Assembly (NCBI GenBank): GCA_002358905.1
Contig: DEPT01000008.1
Location: forward strand, 8,412 to 28,745
Origin: Akkermansiaceae bacterium UBA3385
Lineage (GTDB): Bacteria; Verrucomicrobiota; Verrucomicrobiia; Verrucomicrobiales; Akkermansiaceae
Reading direction: 5' to 3'
DNA: 20,334 bases
The notes beneath the pieces were generated by a model. The model did not search any database and had not been told where the DNA came from. It was given only the letters and a program-made list of their open reading frames with translations. A program made the translations under genes and the position numbers. Below, piece after piece: positions 1 to 6,532 of the stretch (its first letter is position 1; every line of letters starts with the position of its first letter).

Positions 1-44
1 ATCCGAACGCGCCGATTCAAACAGAAAACACCATACCATAAACA

Positions 45-917
45 ATGGCTCCCGAAGAAAACATCCAGCCCGAAGCTGAGGTGAAGCCCACCGCCCGCAA
101 GCGCTCTCCGCGCAAAAAGGTGGCTGCTGCCCCGGCTGGTGGAGATGCCGGCGCTCCCGCCGCCTCTGCCGATACTCCCGCCGCTGCTCCTGCCAAGAAA
201 CAGCGTGCCCCCCGCAAGAAGAATACCAAGCCTGCTGCAGCAGCAGAGGCTCCGGCCGAAAAGCCTGCCGCTGCTCCCGTGGCTGAGTCCACCCCCGCTC
301 CCGTTCCTGCCGCGGAAAAGACCCCCGAGGCACCTGCTCCCCTGCAAGAGCAGCGCCCCCGCAAGGAACACCACAAGCACCAGCAGAAAAATAATAAGCA
401 GCACCAGCCGCAGAAGAATGAGCAGCAGCCCAAGCCTGAGCCTGCTCTTGCTCCGACTCCCAAACCTGCCGAGAAACCTGTAGAAAAGTCTGAGAACCGT
501 GCCTCCGATATCGAAAACCCGGACGCCGCGCCCCAGCTTCCCCCGGCTCCCGGCTTTGCTGCCCCTGAAACCGTGGGTGGCAACGAAGGCGGCTCCAACA
601 GCCGCCGCAAGCGCCGCCGCAACCGCAACCGAAACCGCGAGAACGCCCAGCAGCCCCAGCAGCCGCAGACCACCCCGCAGGTGGACAAGGAGGAACTCGT
701 GCGTCGTGCCTGGAAGATTTTCCTGGGTGAAGTGACTGAGGAAGGCCTGGCACTTATGGATGATCGTACCGCAGCCGAGGCTTCCCGCCGCGCTTTCCGC
801 GTGGCAGAGCTGTTCCTCATCGAGGCTGCTCGTCATCGCCCCGCTGCTCCTGTGGCGGAGGAGATGCCCGAGGAATCCGAGGCCGATGATGTTGCTGAGG
901 ATATGCCCCAGGAGTAA
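45..917 (+). CDS. Basic Ala/Pro/Lys-rich low-complexity protein, function unknown
   Basis: This 290-residue protein is not recognised as a named family. Residues 1 to about 212 are low complexity: Ala/Pro tracts mixed with Lys/Arg clusters (a PRKK-type motif occurs twice), a His/Gln/Lys-rich stretch near residues 105-130 and a strongly basic Arg/Asn run near residues 185-200. This looks disordered and able to bind nucleic acid. From about V213 to residue 265 the composition becomes normal and predicted helical (VDKEELVRRAWKIF, then an Ala/Arg helix), so this is the only likely folded domain. The tail is very acidic. There is no signal peptide or membrane segment. The ATG at 45 is the first in frame within the window, with no clear Shine-Dalgarno. 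A strong terminator follows closely, so transcription ends here. By composition it could be a ribosome-, RNA- or nucleoid-associated protein, but this is only inference. Overlapping frames on both strands are open because of the GC-rich repeats and are not credible. Confidence 0.75.
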   Translation: MAPEENIQPEAEVKPTARKRSPRKKVAAAPAGGDAGAPAASADTPAAAPAKKQRAPRKKNTKPAAAAEAPAEKPAAAPVAESTPAPVPAAEKTPEAPAPLQEQRPRKEHHKHQQKNNKQHQPQKNEQQPKPEPALAPTPKPAEKPVEKSENRASDIENPDAAPQLPPAPGFAAPETVGGNEGGSNSRRKRRRNRNRNRENAQQPQQPQTTPQVDKEELVRRAWKIFLGEVTEEGLALMDDRTAAEASRRAFRVAELFLIEAARHRPAAPVAEEMPEESEADDVAEDMPQE

Positions 918-940
918 AACGCCACTCTAATATATATAGC

Positions 941-980
941 AAACCAGGCACTCTGCTCGCAGAGTGCCTGGTTTTGGTTT
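941..980 (+). terminator. Rho-independent terminator after the Ala/Pro/Lys-rich gene
   Basis: A perfect 15-bp inverted repeat (941-955 with 960-974) has a CTCG loop and is followed by a T-rich tract (TTTTGGTTT). It lies 24 nt past the stop codon at 917. The 5' arm begins AAA, so the hairpin could also act weakly on the other strand. Confidence 0.92.
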
Positions 981-1169
981 ATTGGGGCAGAGGATTACGA
1001 AGCATTAGCTGGCAGCCCGCTAAATGGCGATTTGGCGGGGGCTCAAATCCTTCGGAGCACGGGACCTCAGTCCCGAAAACATAACCGTTGGGGGGACTAA
1101 AGTCCCCCGCTCCGACCAGAAACATCCGCCCGACAAACTCCAATTTGCAGGGGTAGCCCTGGCAAACAA
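981..1169. repeat. Non-coding spacer with nested palindromic repeat
   Basis: No credible gene lies between 918 and 1227. Within it are two tight hairpins: 1060-1065 with 1070-1075 (CGGGAC/GTCCCG) and 1091-1098 with 1101-1108 (GGGGGACT/AGTCCCCC). Both are enclosed by an outer stem, CGGAGC at 1053-1058 with GCTCCG at 1109-1114. The result is a compact two-hairpin cruciform typical of intergenic palindromic repeats. A related palindrome lies past the other PEP-CTERM gene at 3158-3207. Confidence 0.6.
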
Positions 1170-1200
1170 TCTGCCCGACCTGGTGTCCAGGTCGGGCAGA
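1170..1200 (-). terminator. Terminator of the leftward PEP-CTERM gene
   Basis: A perfect 14-bp inverted repeat (1170-1183 with 1187-1200) has a 3-nt loop and lies 27 nt past the stop codon of the minus-strand gene. The T-tract on the minus strand is short (TTGTTTG). In gene orientation the sequence closely matches the terminator of the rightward PEP-CTERM gene (TCTGCCCG..CTGGACAC core), so the 3' UTRs are homologous. Confidence 0.8.
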
Positions 1201-1227
1201 AAAAGCATAGCTTTTGTCAGCTCACAA

Positions 1228-1962
1228 TTACTTGCGGCGACGGCGGGCAGCAAGACCGGCCAGTGCCAGCAGGCTCAGCGTAGCTGTGGCAGGCTCGGGG
1301 ATGTAAGTGACAGTCATGCTCACAACGGGGGCATCGGTCTTCCAGCCTGTCTGAAATCCATTACCGCTGTTATTGCTGTACTTGTGGAAGTAGTTAAGAT
1401 CTGTACCGTCGCTGGACAGTGCACTGGCAGCACCCAGCGCCTGGTTCGTCCTGGGAGTGTCGTAATACATGATTTCAACACGCCCATTGTCCTTGCCGCC
1501 ATCGAAACCTGCCTGAAGTGTCAGCGTCAGGATATCTGATGTAGTGAAGAAAAGGCTGTTGGCATTCGGTGTATCAAAAACCACGCTTGTGTAGGCGTTG
1601 CTGGACTGCTGCACAATGCCGGTGACAGACTGACTTCCCACGGTAATGGTCAGTGTGTCTCCACCATTGGAGCAGTTGCCATTCGCTTGTCCCAAGAAGG
1701 AGAAGGAGGTGAATTGGTATTTGCCAGTTGATGAAAGATTTTCAGCTCCGAACAGGTCGGATACTTTCACGTAGAAAGTCAAGGTCTCAGGATAAGTTGT
1801 TTCCGTGCCTTCGATGAGAGTTGTGTCGTTCTTGATATTTTCCCACTGGGAATATACGCCATAGATGTTTTCTCCGGAAACGAGCTTGGACTCCAGGGTA
1901 ATGGGGCTGGATGCTACAGCCACACCGGCCAGAGCCATCAGTGCGATAAGTGTCTTTTTCAT
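1228..1962 (-). CDS. Secreted PEP-CTERM protein (left copy of pair)
   Basis: This 244-residue exported protein starts at the ATG at 1962. The longer open frame to 2040 only reads through the conserved leader. Residues 1-18 form a signal peptide (MKKT, then a hydrophobic Ala/Leu core, cleavage near VAS). The C-terminus holds the IPEPATATLSLLALAGLAARR motif region: PEP, a short hydrophobic segment, then an Arg-rich tail. This marks it as an exosortase/PEP-CTERM-sorted envelope or exported protein. The middle is Ser/Thr/Asn/Gly-rich with alternating hydrophobics, as in a beta-sandwich, and no catalytic motif was recognised. Its signal peptide, C-terminal signal, leader and terminator nearly match those of the divergent gene at 2423, while the middle is not alignable by eye. 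No Shine-Dalgarno is visible. It probably acts at the cell surface; the substrate is unknown. Confidence 0.88.
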   Translation of the reverse strand: MKKTLIALMALAGVAVASSPITLESKLVSGENIYGVYSQWENIKNDTTLIEGTETTYPETLTFYVKVSDLFGAENLSSTGKYQFTSFSFLGQANGNCSNGGDTLTITVGSQSVTGIVQQSSNAYTSVVFDTPNANSLFFTTSDILTLTLQAGFDGGKDNGRVEIMYYDTPRTNQALGAASALSSDGTDLNYFHKYSNNSGNGFQTGWKTDAPVVSMTVTYIPEPATATLSLLALAGLAARRRRK

Positions 1963-2004
1963 AGATATGATTTTATTTTGATGTTTGATTCTATCAGGCC
2001 TGCG

Positions 2005-2378
2005 GGTATTCCTCGCGCGATGGAAAGTTCCCCGACACACCTGACGCAGTGAGTATACAGCATTCAGTGTGCTGTGTAAAATCTAAATTTCAAAACAATT
2101 GAAAATTCAGCTCAAAAATTGATTTTCTTCGCCTTTTTTTCTTACCAAAATGAGCTTTTGCTCGCCAGACAACAATCTCAAGTGCAAAACAGACCGTTTT
2201 GTGCACTGTTAAGAATTGCAAACTCCAATTATAACCAGTTGTTTGTGTTAAGATATATCATATCTCATCATATCACCCAGCATTACTGCAAAATGGGCAC
2301 TCCCGCTACAGCACACTGAATGCTGTATACTCACTGCGTCAGGTGTGTCGGGGAACTTTCCATCGCGCGAGGAATACC
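2005..2378. repeat. Perfect 71-bp inverted repeat spanning divergent leaders
   Basis: Bases 2005-2075 are the exact reverse complement of 2308-2378. Similarity continues imperfectly outward to about 1991 and 2392. The arms enclose a 232-bp AT-rich centre (2076-2307) with no credible gene. Each arm holds the same outward TATACT -10-like box (2325-2330 on plus, 2053-2058 on minus), a small ACAGCA/TGCTGT inverted repeat just upstream of it, and a TCGCGCGA palindrome in the presumed leader. Both PEP-CTERM genes therefore have the same promoter-proximal and 5' UTR sequence, with leaders of about 85 nt if the TATACT boxes are used. No good -35 box is visible at the right spacing. Confidence 0.93.
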
Positions 2379-2422
2379 TGCAGACCTGTCAGAACTCAAA
2401 CAATAGAAATAAAACCATATCT

Positions 2423-3055
2423 ATGAAAAAGACATTTATTGCACTTATGGCTCTTGCTGGTGTAGCTATGGCTGCCGTGGAAGATCATCTCGCAATTGAG
2501 GCTGAGTTCACAACTCCCCCTGTTGTGGCTGGTAATTGCTGGTCTGGTGACTATGTGCTGACCTTTACTCTGGCTCAGGACTACACTATGCAACACGGTG
2601 GTTCTGTGGTGGGTTTCTACCGTGGTAGCGCCACCAACGACACCTACGGTTACAATGCTATCGTTCTGGGTGGTACTGATGAAGCCTTGACGCTGACCAT
2701 TGGTCGCGGCCGTGCCTATGATACTCTTAATAATGCTACAGGTATTGATGTTGGCACATATTTCACCTTTGCTGGTGACGCAGCCGATAAGGTAACTTTT
2801 GCTACCTCCATTCAGAAGGGTGTAGAATACACTCTGTCTGTGACTGGTGCCTCCGGAGCCATGACCCCCACGCTCTCATGGACCGACGCTGAACTGGGGG
2901 CACAGGTAGAGACGCAGACTTCTTACAATGGCAATATGAACGGTAATGCCGCTCTTACATACGTGGTGAATACGGAGTATATCCCCGAGCCCGCCACTGC
3001 TACGCTGAGCCTGCTGGCTCTCTGTGGCCTGGCTGCCCGCCGCCGCCGCAAGTAA
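2423..3055 (+). CDS. Secreted PEP-CTERM protein (right copy of pair)
   Basis: This 210-residue protein starts at the ATG at 2423; the frame is open back to 2345 only through the leader repeat. A signal peptide (MKKTFIALMALAGVAMA, cleavage before AVED) is almost identical to that of the divergent neighbour. The C-terminal YIPEPATATLSLLALCGLAA region and Arg-rich tail form the PEP-CTERM sorting signal. The mature region (about residues 19-180) has motifs such as GGSVVGFYRG and a repeated Thr/Gly pattern. It looks like an all-beta, LamG/concanavalin-like fold, but that assignment is tentative. It is not similar by eye to the mature region of the left copy. Export and surface or matrix localisation are expected from the signals; the function is unknown. 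Confidence 0.88.
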   Translation: MKKTFIALMALAGVAMAAVEDHLAIEAEFTTPPVVAGNCWSGDYVLTFTLAQDYTMQHGGSVVGFYRGSATNDTYGYNAIVLGGTDEALTLTIGRGRAYDTLNNATGIDVGTYFTFAGDAADKVTFATSIQKGVEYTLSVTGASGAMTPTLSWTDAELGAQVETQTSYNGNMNGNAALTYVVNTEYIPEPATATLSLLALCGLAARRRRK

Positions 3056-3078
3056 TTGCGTGCTGATAACTACATTTT

Positions 3079-3115
3079 CTGCCCGGTCTGGACACTCAGA
3101 CCGGGCAGCATGTTT
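3079..3115 (+). terminator. Terminator of the rightward PEP-CTERM gene
   Basis: A perfect 12-bp stem (3079-3090 with 3097-3108) has loop GACACT and is followed by CATGTTTTC. It lies 24 nt past the stop codon. Sequence and position match the terminator of the left PEP-CTERM copy when each is read in its own gene's direction. Confidence 0.85.
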
Positions 3116-3342
3116 TCGCCCCTGAGCGTTTAGCGTGGACAGATATCCGTCGGGGTACGGGACTTTCTTGTCTCGGCGAAGCCTGAAAGGCGTAGACGGA
3201 AGTCCCGAAATACGAGCGTTGTGGTACAAAAGACCCACGCTTCAAATGGAACTACAGCTTCCACCTGTCAATTGATATTTATGCCACCTGTTTTACAAAT
3301 AATGCATTACATATAAGAGCGGCTGTTTATTCCTGCTTTTTG
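3116..3342. repeat. Non-coding spacer with long palindromic element
   Basis: No gene is seen. At 3158-3165/3200-3207 the arms CGGGACTT/AAGTCCCG enclose a nested structure (GTCT 3170-3173 with AGAC 3194-3197; GCC 3181-3183 with GGC 3189-3191). It resembles the GGGACT/AGTCCC hairpins at 1060-1108. From about 3230 the sequence becomes AT-rich with nothing recognisable. Confidence 0.5.
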
Positions 3343-3831
3343 TTATGCATTCAACTGCTTACGCAGCCTGGTGCATTCCTTCAGTTCCGTCTGCAGTTCC
3401 GGCATATCCAGTGGGCTGGTGAGCAGAGATTCTGCGTAACCGTACATGCGCGCTTCTTCAATATAGTGGTTGAGGCAGATGTCGGAGTGGTAGAACGCCT
3501 CGCAGCAATCCAGCATGCGGTGCAGGGCTGCTATGGCTTCGGGCGTCTCTGTGTCCAGACTGTTGCAGCGTATGCTGATGATGCATTTGGTCCACCGCGC
3601 AATTTCTTCGAGTTCTTCGGCTTGTTTGAAGTGGGAGAAGAGCCTCTCCCATGCGGGGGCATAGTAGGCAAATCCCACAGGCCCCATGAAGGCCAGGCTT
3701 TCCTGCATGTGCTGGTAGCCATCGGTGAGGTCCTCGAAAATCTGCTCACGGGTTTTGCCGTAGAATTCCTTTACGGCATACCTCTCATCGAGCGAGTCAT
3801 AGACATTGATATCTTCTTTGCGGGGGAGCAT
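3343..3831 (-). CDS. Small protein of unknown family, paralogue of 5130-5534
   Basis: This 162-residue protein was not recognised. It is clearly paralogous to the gene at 5130-5534. Shared blocks are an N-terminal RK-DIN motif, FYGKT, a GFAYY-x2-AWE signature near residues 52-62, a CII motif, and a PE-x4-L-x2-ML-x2-CE-x2-H-x-D block. The conserved aromatics, Cys and His suggest a compact helical domain. No signal peptide or membrane segment is present. This copy has a C-terminal extension of about 30 residues, rich in Glu, Leu and Arg. The ATG at 3831 is chosen over an in-frame TTG at 3837 by alignment with the paralogue. It lies 19 nt downstream of the transposase gene on the same strand and could be co-transcribed. 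It might be an immunity, antitoxin or accessory protein, but nothing in the sequence proves this. Confidence 0.78.
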   Translation of the reverse strand: MLPRKEDINVYDSLDERYAVKEFYGKTREQIFEDLTDGYQHMQESLAFMGPVGFAYYAPAWERLFSHFKQAEELEEIARWTKCIISIRCNSLDTETPEAIAALHRMLDCCEAFYHSDICLNHYIEEARMYGYAESLLTSPLDMPELQTELKECTRLRKQLNA

Positions 3832-3850
3832 GGACAAGGGCGGAGGGGGA

Positions 3851-4318
3851 TTACTGTTCAGGTGTGTTTTGTTCTTGCAAGTAGCGCTCAGGGGGAAGGT
3901 GATTCTTCTCGAGAAAATGAATAAATTCTTCGTGAGCAGTGTATTTTCGATGGTGTTCCTTTTGGTTGAGGATGTATTTCAGAACCTGTTCCTTGTTTGA
4001 TTCGCTGACTGAGAAAGCCCCGTAGCCTTCTTGCCAGGTGAAATCCTTGTATTGTGCATTCAGTCCCTTGATCCATCGGCTTGTGTTGGACTTGATTTTG
4101 CCTACAAAATCGGACAGGCTCATCGTAAGGGGAATTGACGCTAAGAGGTGGATATGGTCAGGTCGTCCTCCAACAATGAATGCGTATCCCGATAGGGTCC
4201 GTACCATGCCTCCGATATAGCGGAAGATTTCAGTCAGATCTTCTTCATTCATCACGCACATATTCTCCTTGGTATGAAAGATGATGTGCACGTTGATATT
4301 TGTATATGACCTTCCCAT
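3851..4318 (-). CDS. REP-associated tyrosine transposase (IS200/IS605 TnpA-like, Y1 HUH)
   Basis: This 155-residue protein matches the IS200/IS605 TnpA single-stranded-DNA transposase superfamily (Transposase_17 type). It begins MGRSYTNINVHIIFHTKE, typical of the family's first strand. It has the metal-binding HUH motif in DHIHLL (H55, H57) and the nucleophilic tyrosine Y115 followed by Q119 in the YILNQKEHH helix. The TWQEGYGAFSVS segment typical of REP-associated (RAYT) members is also present. Length and motifs suggest an intact enzyme that nicks and joins ssDNA through a 5'-phosphotyrosine link. The ATG at 4318 is chosen because the family's N-terminus starts there; the frame is open upstream to 4423. 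There is no tnpB and no obvious IS ends, but a cluster of REP-like palindromes lies 330 bp upstream, so it is more likely a domesticated RAYT than a mobile IS. Confidence 0.9.
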   Translation of the reverse strand: MGRSYTNINVHIIFHTKENMCVMNEEDLTEIFRYIGGMVRTLSGYAFIVGGRPDHIHLLASIPLTMSLSDFVGKIKSNTSRWIKGLNAQYKDFTWQEGYGAFSVSESNKEQVLKYILNQKEHHRKYTAHEEFIHFLEKNHLPPERYLQEQNTPEQ

Positions 4319-4640
4319 AGTCGAGTGGATGATGTTGCATGCTAGCATTATATTTAACGCGAGACAAGTATAAAGACAGATATTGATACCCGAAACCATA
4401 CGTGTCCCAAAGATTTGGCACACGTGGATTTACAATTTTGGATTTACGATTGACGAATTGGAAGTTAGCGGCTTACACCGATAGAACCACGAATGAATGC
4501 TTACTGCCGATGGTGATGCGGGTGATACCCCCACTATGATTTTTCACACAGAACACTATGCCTTTATGTTGTTTAGGGCTATTTTTCCATGTTTTTTTGG
4601 AACATGTGTGCCCCGAAACATATGTGAACCTGAAAAGAGT
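4319..4640. other. Non-coding AT-rich spacer upstream of the transposase gene
   Basis: No credible gene was found. The only patterns are two GGATTTAC octamers near 4426-4450 and a T7 run near 4592-4598. It probably carries the transposase promoter, but no convincing -35/-10 pair was identified. Confidence 0.4.
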
Positions 4641-5050
4641 TGACAAGAGGGGCTCCGCTCGTCCCCTCAGAAGCGGGTACGGCTGTGCTCCTCGATGAGG
4701 ACGGGCGTAGTTGTATTGTATGCGGATAGGAGCCCGCATAAGCGGGCGGCATAATCGTAGCGAGGGGCGCAAGCCCCTCGACCTGCGGAGAAATGAGACC
4801 GGAGCCCGCGCAGCGGGCGGTATAAAGGTGAGATGAGCGCAAGCCTTCAGGATTCAAAGGAATGTTTGAATGAGCGGAGGGCTTGATGGACATCAGAATC
4901 CACAATTCGCATGCATTGCCTTATGCCGCCCGCAGAGCGGGCTCCTTCATTGGTATATTGTGGTTACGAGGGGCTCCGCTCGTCCCCGCAGAAGCGGGTA
5001 CGGCTACGCCCCTCGCTACGATTATGTCGCCCTGACGGGCTCTCTGTAGA
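4641..5050. repeat. Cluster of REP/BIME-like palindromic repeats
   Basis: Several related palindromic modules occur in both orientations. One is GGAGCCCGC-n3/4-GCGGGCGGCATAA, at 4729-4754 and 4801-4825 on plus and 4921-4945 and about 5022-5044 on minus. A 48-nt direct repeat (4647-4694 and 4968-5015, four mismatches) starts GAGGGGCTCCGCTCGTCCCC. A GAGGGGC-GCAA-GCCCCTC hairpin lies at 4762-4779. The segment CCCCTCGCTACGATTAT at 5009-5025 recurs inverted at 4751-4767. No gene is supported here. Composition and alternating orientation fit bacterial interspersed mosaic elements mobilised by the neighbouring RAYT; that link is inferred. Confidence 0.8.
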
Positions 5051-5129
5051 GCTGGCAAGAGGGGCGGGGTATTGCATACGTGTGCAAAGCGGAACCCTCA
5101 ATGGGGTGGGAAAATTTGTGTTTCTGGAG

Positions 5130-5534
5130 TTAGTTTTTCTCGTCCATCCAGGCACGGAGACCGTCATCGCCATGGTGATATTTTTCACAGAAGGAGAGCA
5201 TGTTTCGCAGAATTTTGCGGCATTCCGGCGGGTCATTTTTCCACCAGCCGTAGCGCCAGACGATGATGCAACGGGTGTAAGCAGAAAATTCGTGTGTGAA
5301 TTCCGGATCGGCGGATTCGAAATCGTAGTAATCGAGCATCTTTTCCCAGGCCTGGCCATAGTAGGCAAAGCCGGCAGAGCTCATCCACCCGAGGTGTTCG
5401 CTGTAATGGGCAAAATTCTCCAGCAGGAGTTCCATCGCCTCCTCCTGCGTCTTGCCGTAGAAGGTATCCAGCGCGCTCTGCTCATACACGCTGTTGCGCG
5501 AGTTGATATCTTTCCTGCCGGGGAGTTGCTGCAT
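5130..5534 (-). CDS. Small protein of unknown family, paralogue of 3343-3831
   Basis: This 134-residue protein shares the RKDIN, FYGKT, GFAYY-x2-AWE, CII and PE...ML..CE..H.D blocks with the gene at 3343-3831, but ends after the last block without the C-terminal extension. It is rich in Trp and Tyr (RYGWW near residue 94) and has no export signal. The ATG at 5534 is chosen because the homologous N-terminus (MQQLPGRKDIN) starts there. It lies 8 nt after the stop codon of the winged-helix gene, so it is most simply the third gene of the nucleotidyltransferase-wHTH operon. That placement suggests an accessory or immunity role in the same unit, which is inference. Function is unknown. Confidence 0.78.
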   Translation of the reverse strand: MQQLPGRKDINSRNSVYEQSALDTFYGKTQEEAMELLLENFAHYSEHLGWMSSAGFAYYGQAWEKMLDYYDFESADPEFTHEFSAYTRCIIVWRYGWWKNDPPECRKILRNMLSFCEKYHHGDDGLRAWMDEKN

Positions 5535-5542
5535 GGTGCTTA

Positions 5543-6532
5543 TCAGATGTGGTAGAGAAGCTGCGGTAGCTCCGCTATCCGCTCTTCTGTAAGTTGTTCT
5601 AATTCGGTGATGCCGCAATTCAGCAGATTTGACTGCAATTCTTCCCGGAACAATAAATAGAGTTCCCCCTGAAATGTTGCATCCGATAGTCTGGAGAGAG
5701 CGGGATTAGAGACAAGCTCCCATACACAGGAGAGACTTTCATAGATGCTTAGCCAGTGAATGGGGCGGCAATCTGTGCATTTAAAGAATATTCTGAGCTT
5801 GTCTGCGTCGGTGAGTACGAAGACAGCGTTGCGACCGGAGGAGCTTACCTGGGTGACGATGTTGGCTGATTGCAGTTCTTTAATGACATCGTTGATGGGA
5901 TTCCGGGCGAAACCGCAATAGTTTACCAGTTGCTGAATACTGCGAGGGGATATCATGAGTTGGTGCATGATATCGCTCCGGGCCGATACTCCCGTCAATC
6001 CGCGCAGTCGCAGCTGCAACGAGGCCGTGTTGTCCGGTAATCTGCCGGTTACTTTGTTTTTCGCGATGTATCGAGGGCGGATAAAACCATATTCCAATGC
6101 CTGCGGGTCTTTCTCAGGGCAATGAGAGATGGCTTTGCCATCGGAGGTAAGGAACATTGCCTGCAATCCTTCGTTTCCGGATTTGCCTTTTTTCGCCAGT
6201 TGAATCCACCTTTTGTCCCCCGCCTCTGTTTGCAGACTTGCCAGATAGGCCAGCGATGACAAATCGCAATGGTGAAAACCTCGTTGCAGCGCTTTGATGC
6301 GGGTCGGGTTCACTAGTTGGCCGTATTTCAGCAACCAATCTGCTACTGCATCAAACAGCCTCTGGTCATAGCGGCAGAACTTGCTCGATATAAGTATGAG
6401 GGATTCAGGGTCAATCGAATAATCATTTCTGACCGGGGCTGCGTGGCCCGCAACGCCAATGCTTACCCACTGGCGCCACAACAGGTGCAGGATTGACTCA
6501 TACAAATCGTTTTTATAATCGTTCGCAGACAT
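5543..6532 (-). CDS. Winged-helix protein paired with the nucleotidyltransferase
   Basis: This 329-residue cytoplasmic protein is not assigned to a named family. Residues 171-245 read as a winged helix-turn-helix: an ISPRSIQQLVNYCGFARNPI helix-turn-helix, then IKELQSANIV and a basic wing (SSSGRNAVFVLTD). The N-terminal part has the pattern ID-PESLILISSKFCRYDQRLFD followed by DWLLKYGQL. To my recollection this pattern recurs in proteins paired with DUF6036-type nucleotidyltransferases, but I could not verify that. The start at 6532 is preferred over 6544 because GGTGG lies 5 nt upstream, one of the few Shine-Dalgarno-like sites in the window. The frame overlaps the end of the nucleotidyltransferase gene by 20 nt, implying translational coupling. 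By analogy with AbiE it may be the DNA-binding antitoxin/regulator, but gene order is reversed relative to AbiE. Confidence 0.75.
   Translation of the reverse strand: MSANDYKNDLYESILHLLWRQWVSIGVAGHAAPVRNDYSIDPESLILISSKFCRYDQRLFDAVADWLLKYGQLVNPTRIKALQRGFHHCDLSSLAYLASLQTEAGDKRWIQLAKKGKSGNEGLQAMFLTSDGKAISHCPEKDPQALEYGFIRPRYIAKNKVTGRLPDNTASLQLRLRGLTGVSARSDIMHQLMISPRSIQQLVNYCGFARNPINDVIKELQSANIVTQVSSSGRNAVFVLTDADKLRIFFKCTDCRPIHWLSIYESLSCVWELVSNPALSRLSDATFQGELYLLFREELQSNLLNCGITELEQLTEERIAELPQLLYHI

Noticed and set aside
2119..2319. 66-codon frame in the centre of the inverted repeat
   Set aside because: AT-rich, no motif, overlaps the presumed promoter region and enters the repeat arm; no start signal.
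3340..3924. 194-codon plus-strand frame opposite the small unknown gene
   Set aside because: The opposite-strand frame has a clear paralogue at 5130-5534; this frame does not.
4473..4905. Two overlapping minus-strand frames across the REP-like region
   Set aside because: They are made of palindromic repeat sequence and have no family features.
4641..5050. CRISPR array
   Set aside because: The repeats are irregularly spaced, in mixed orientation and internally palindromic, and the unique segments are not of constant length.
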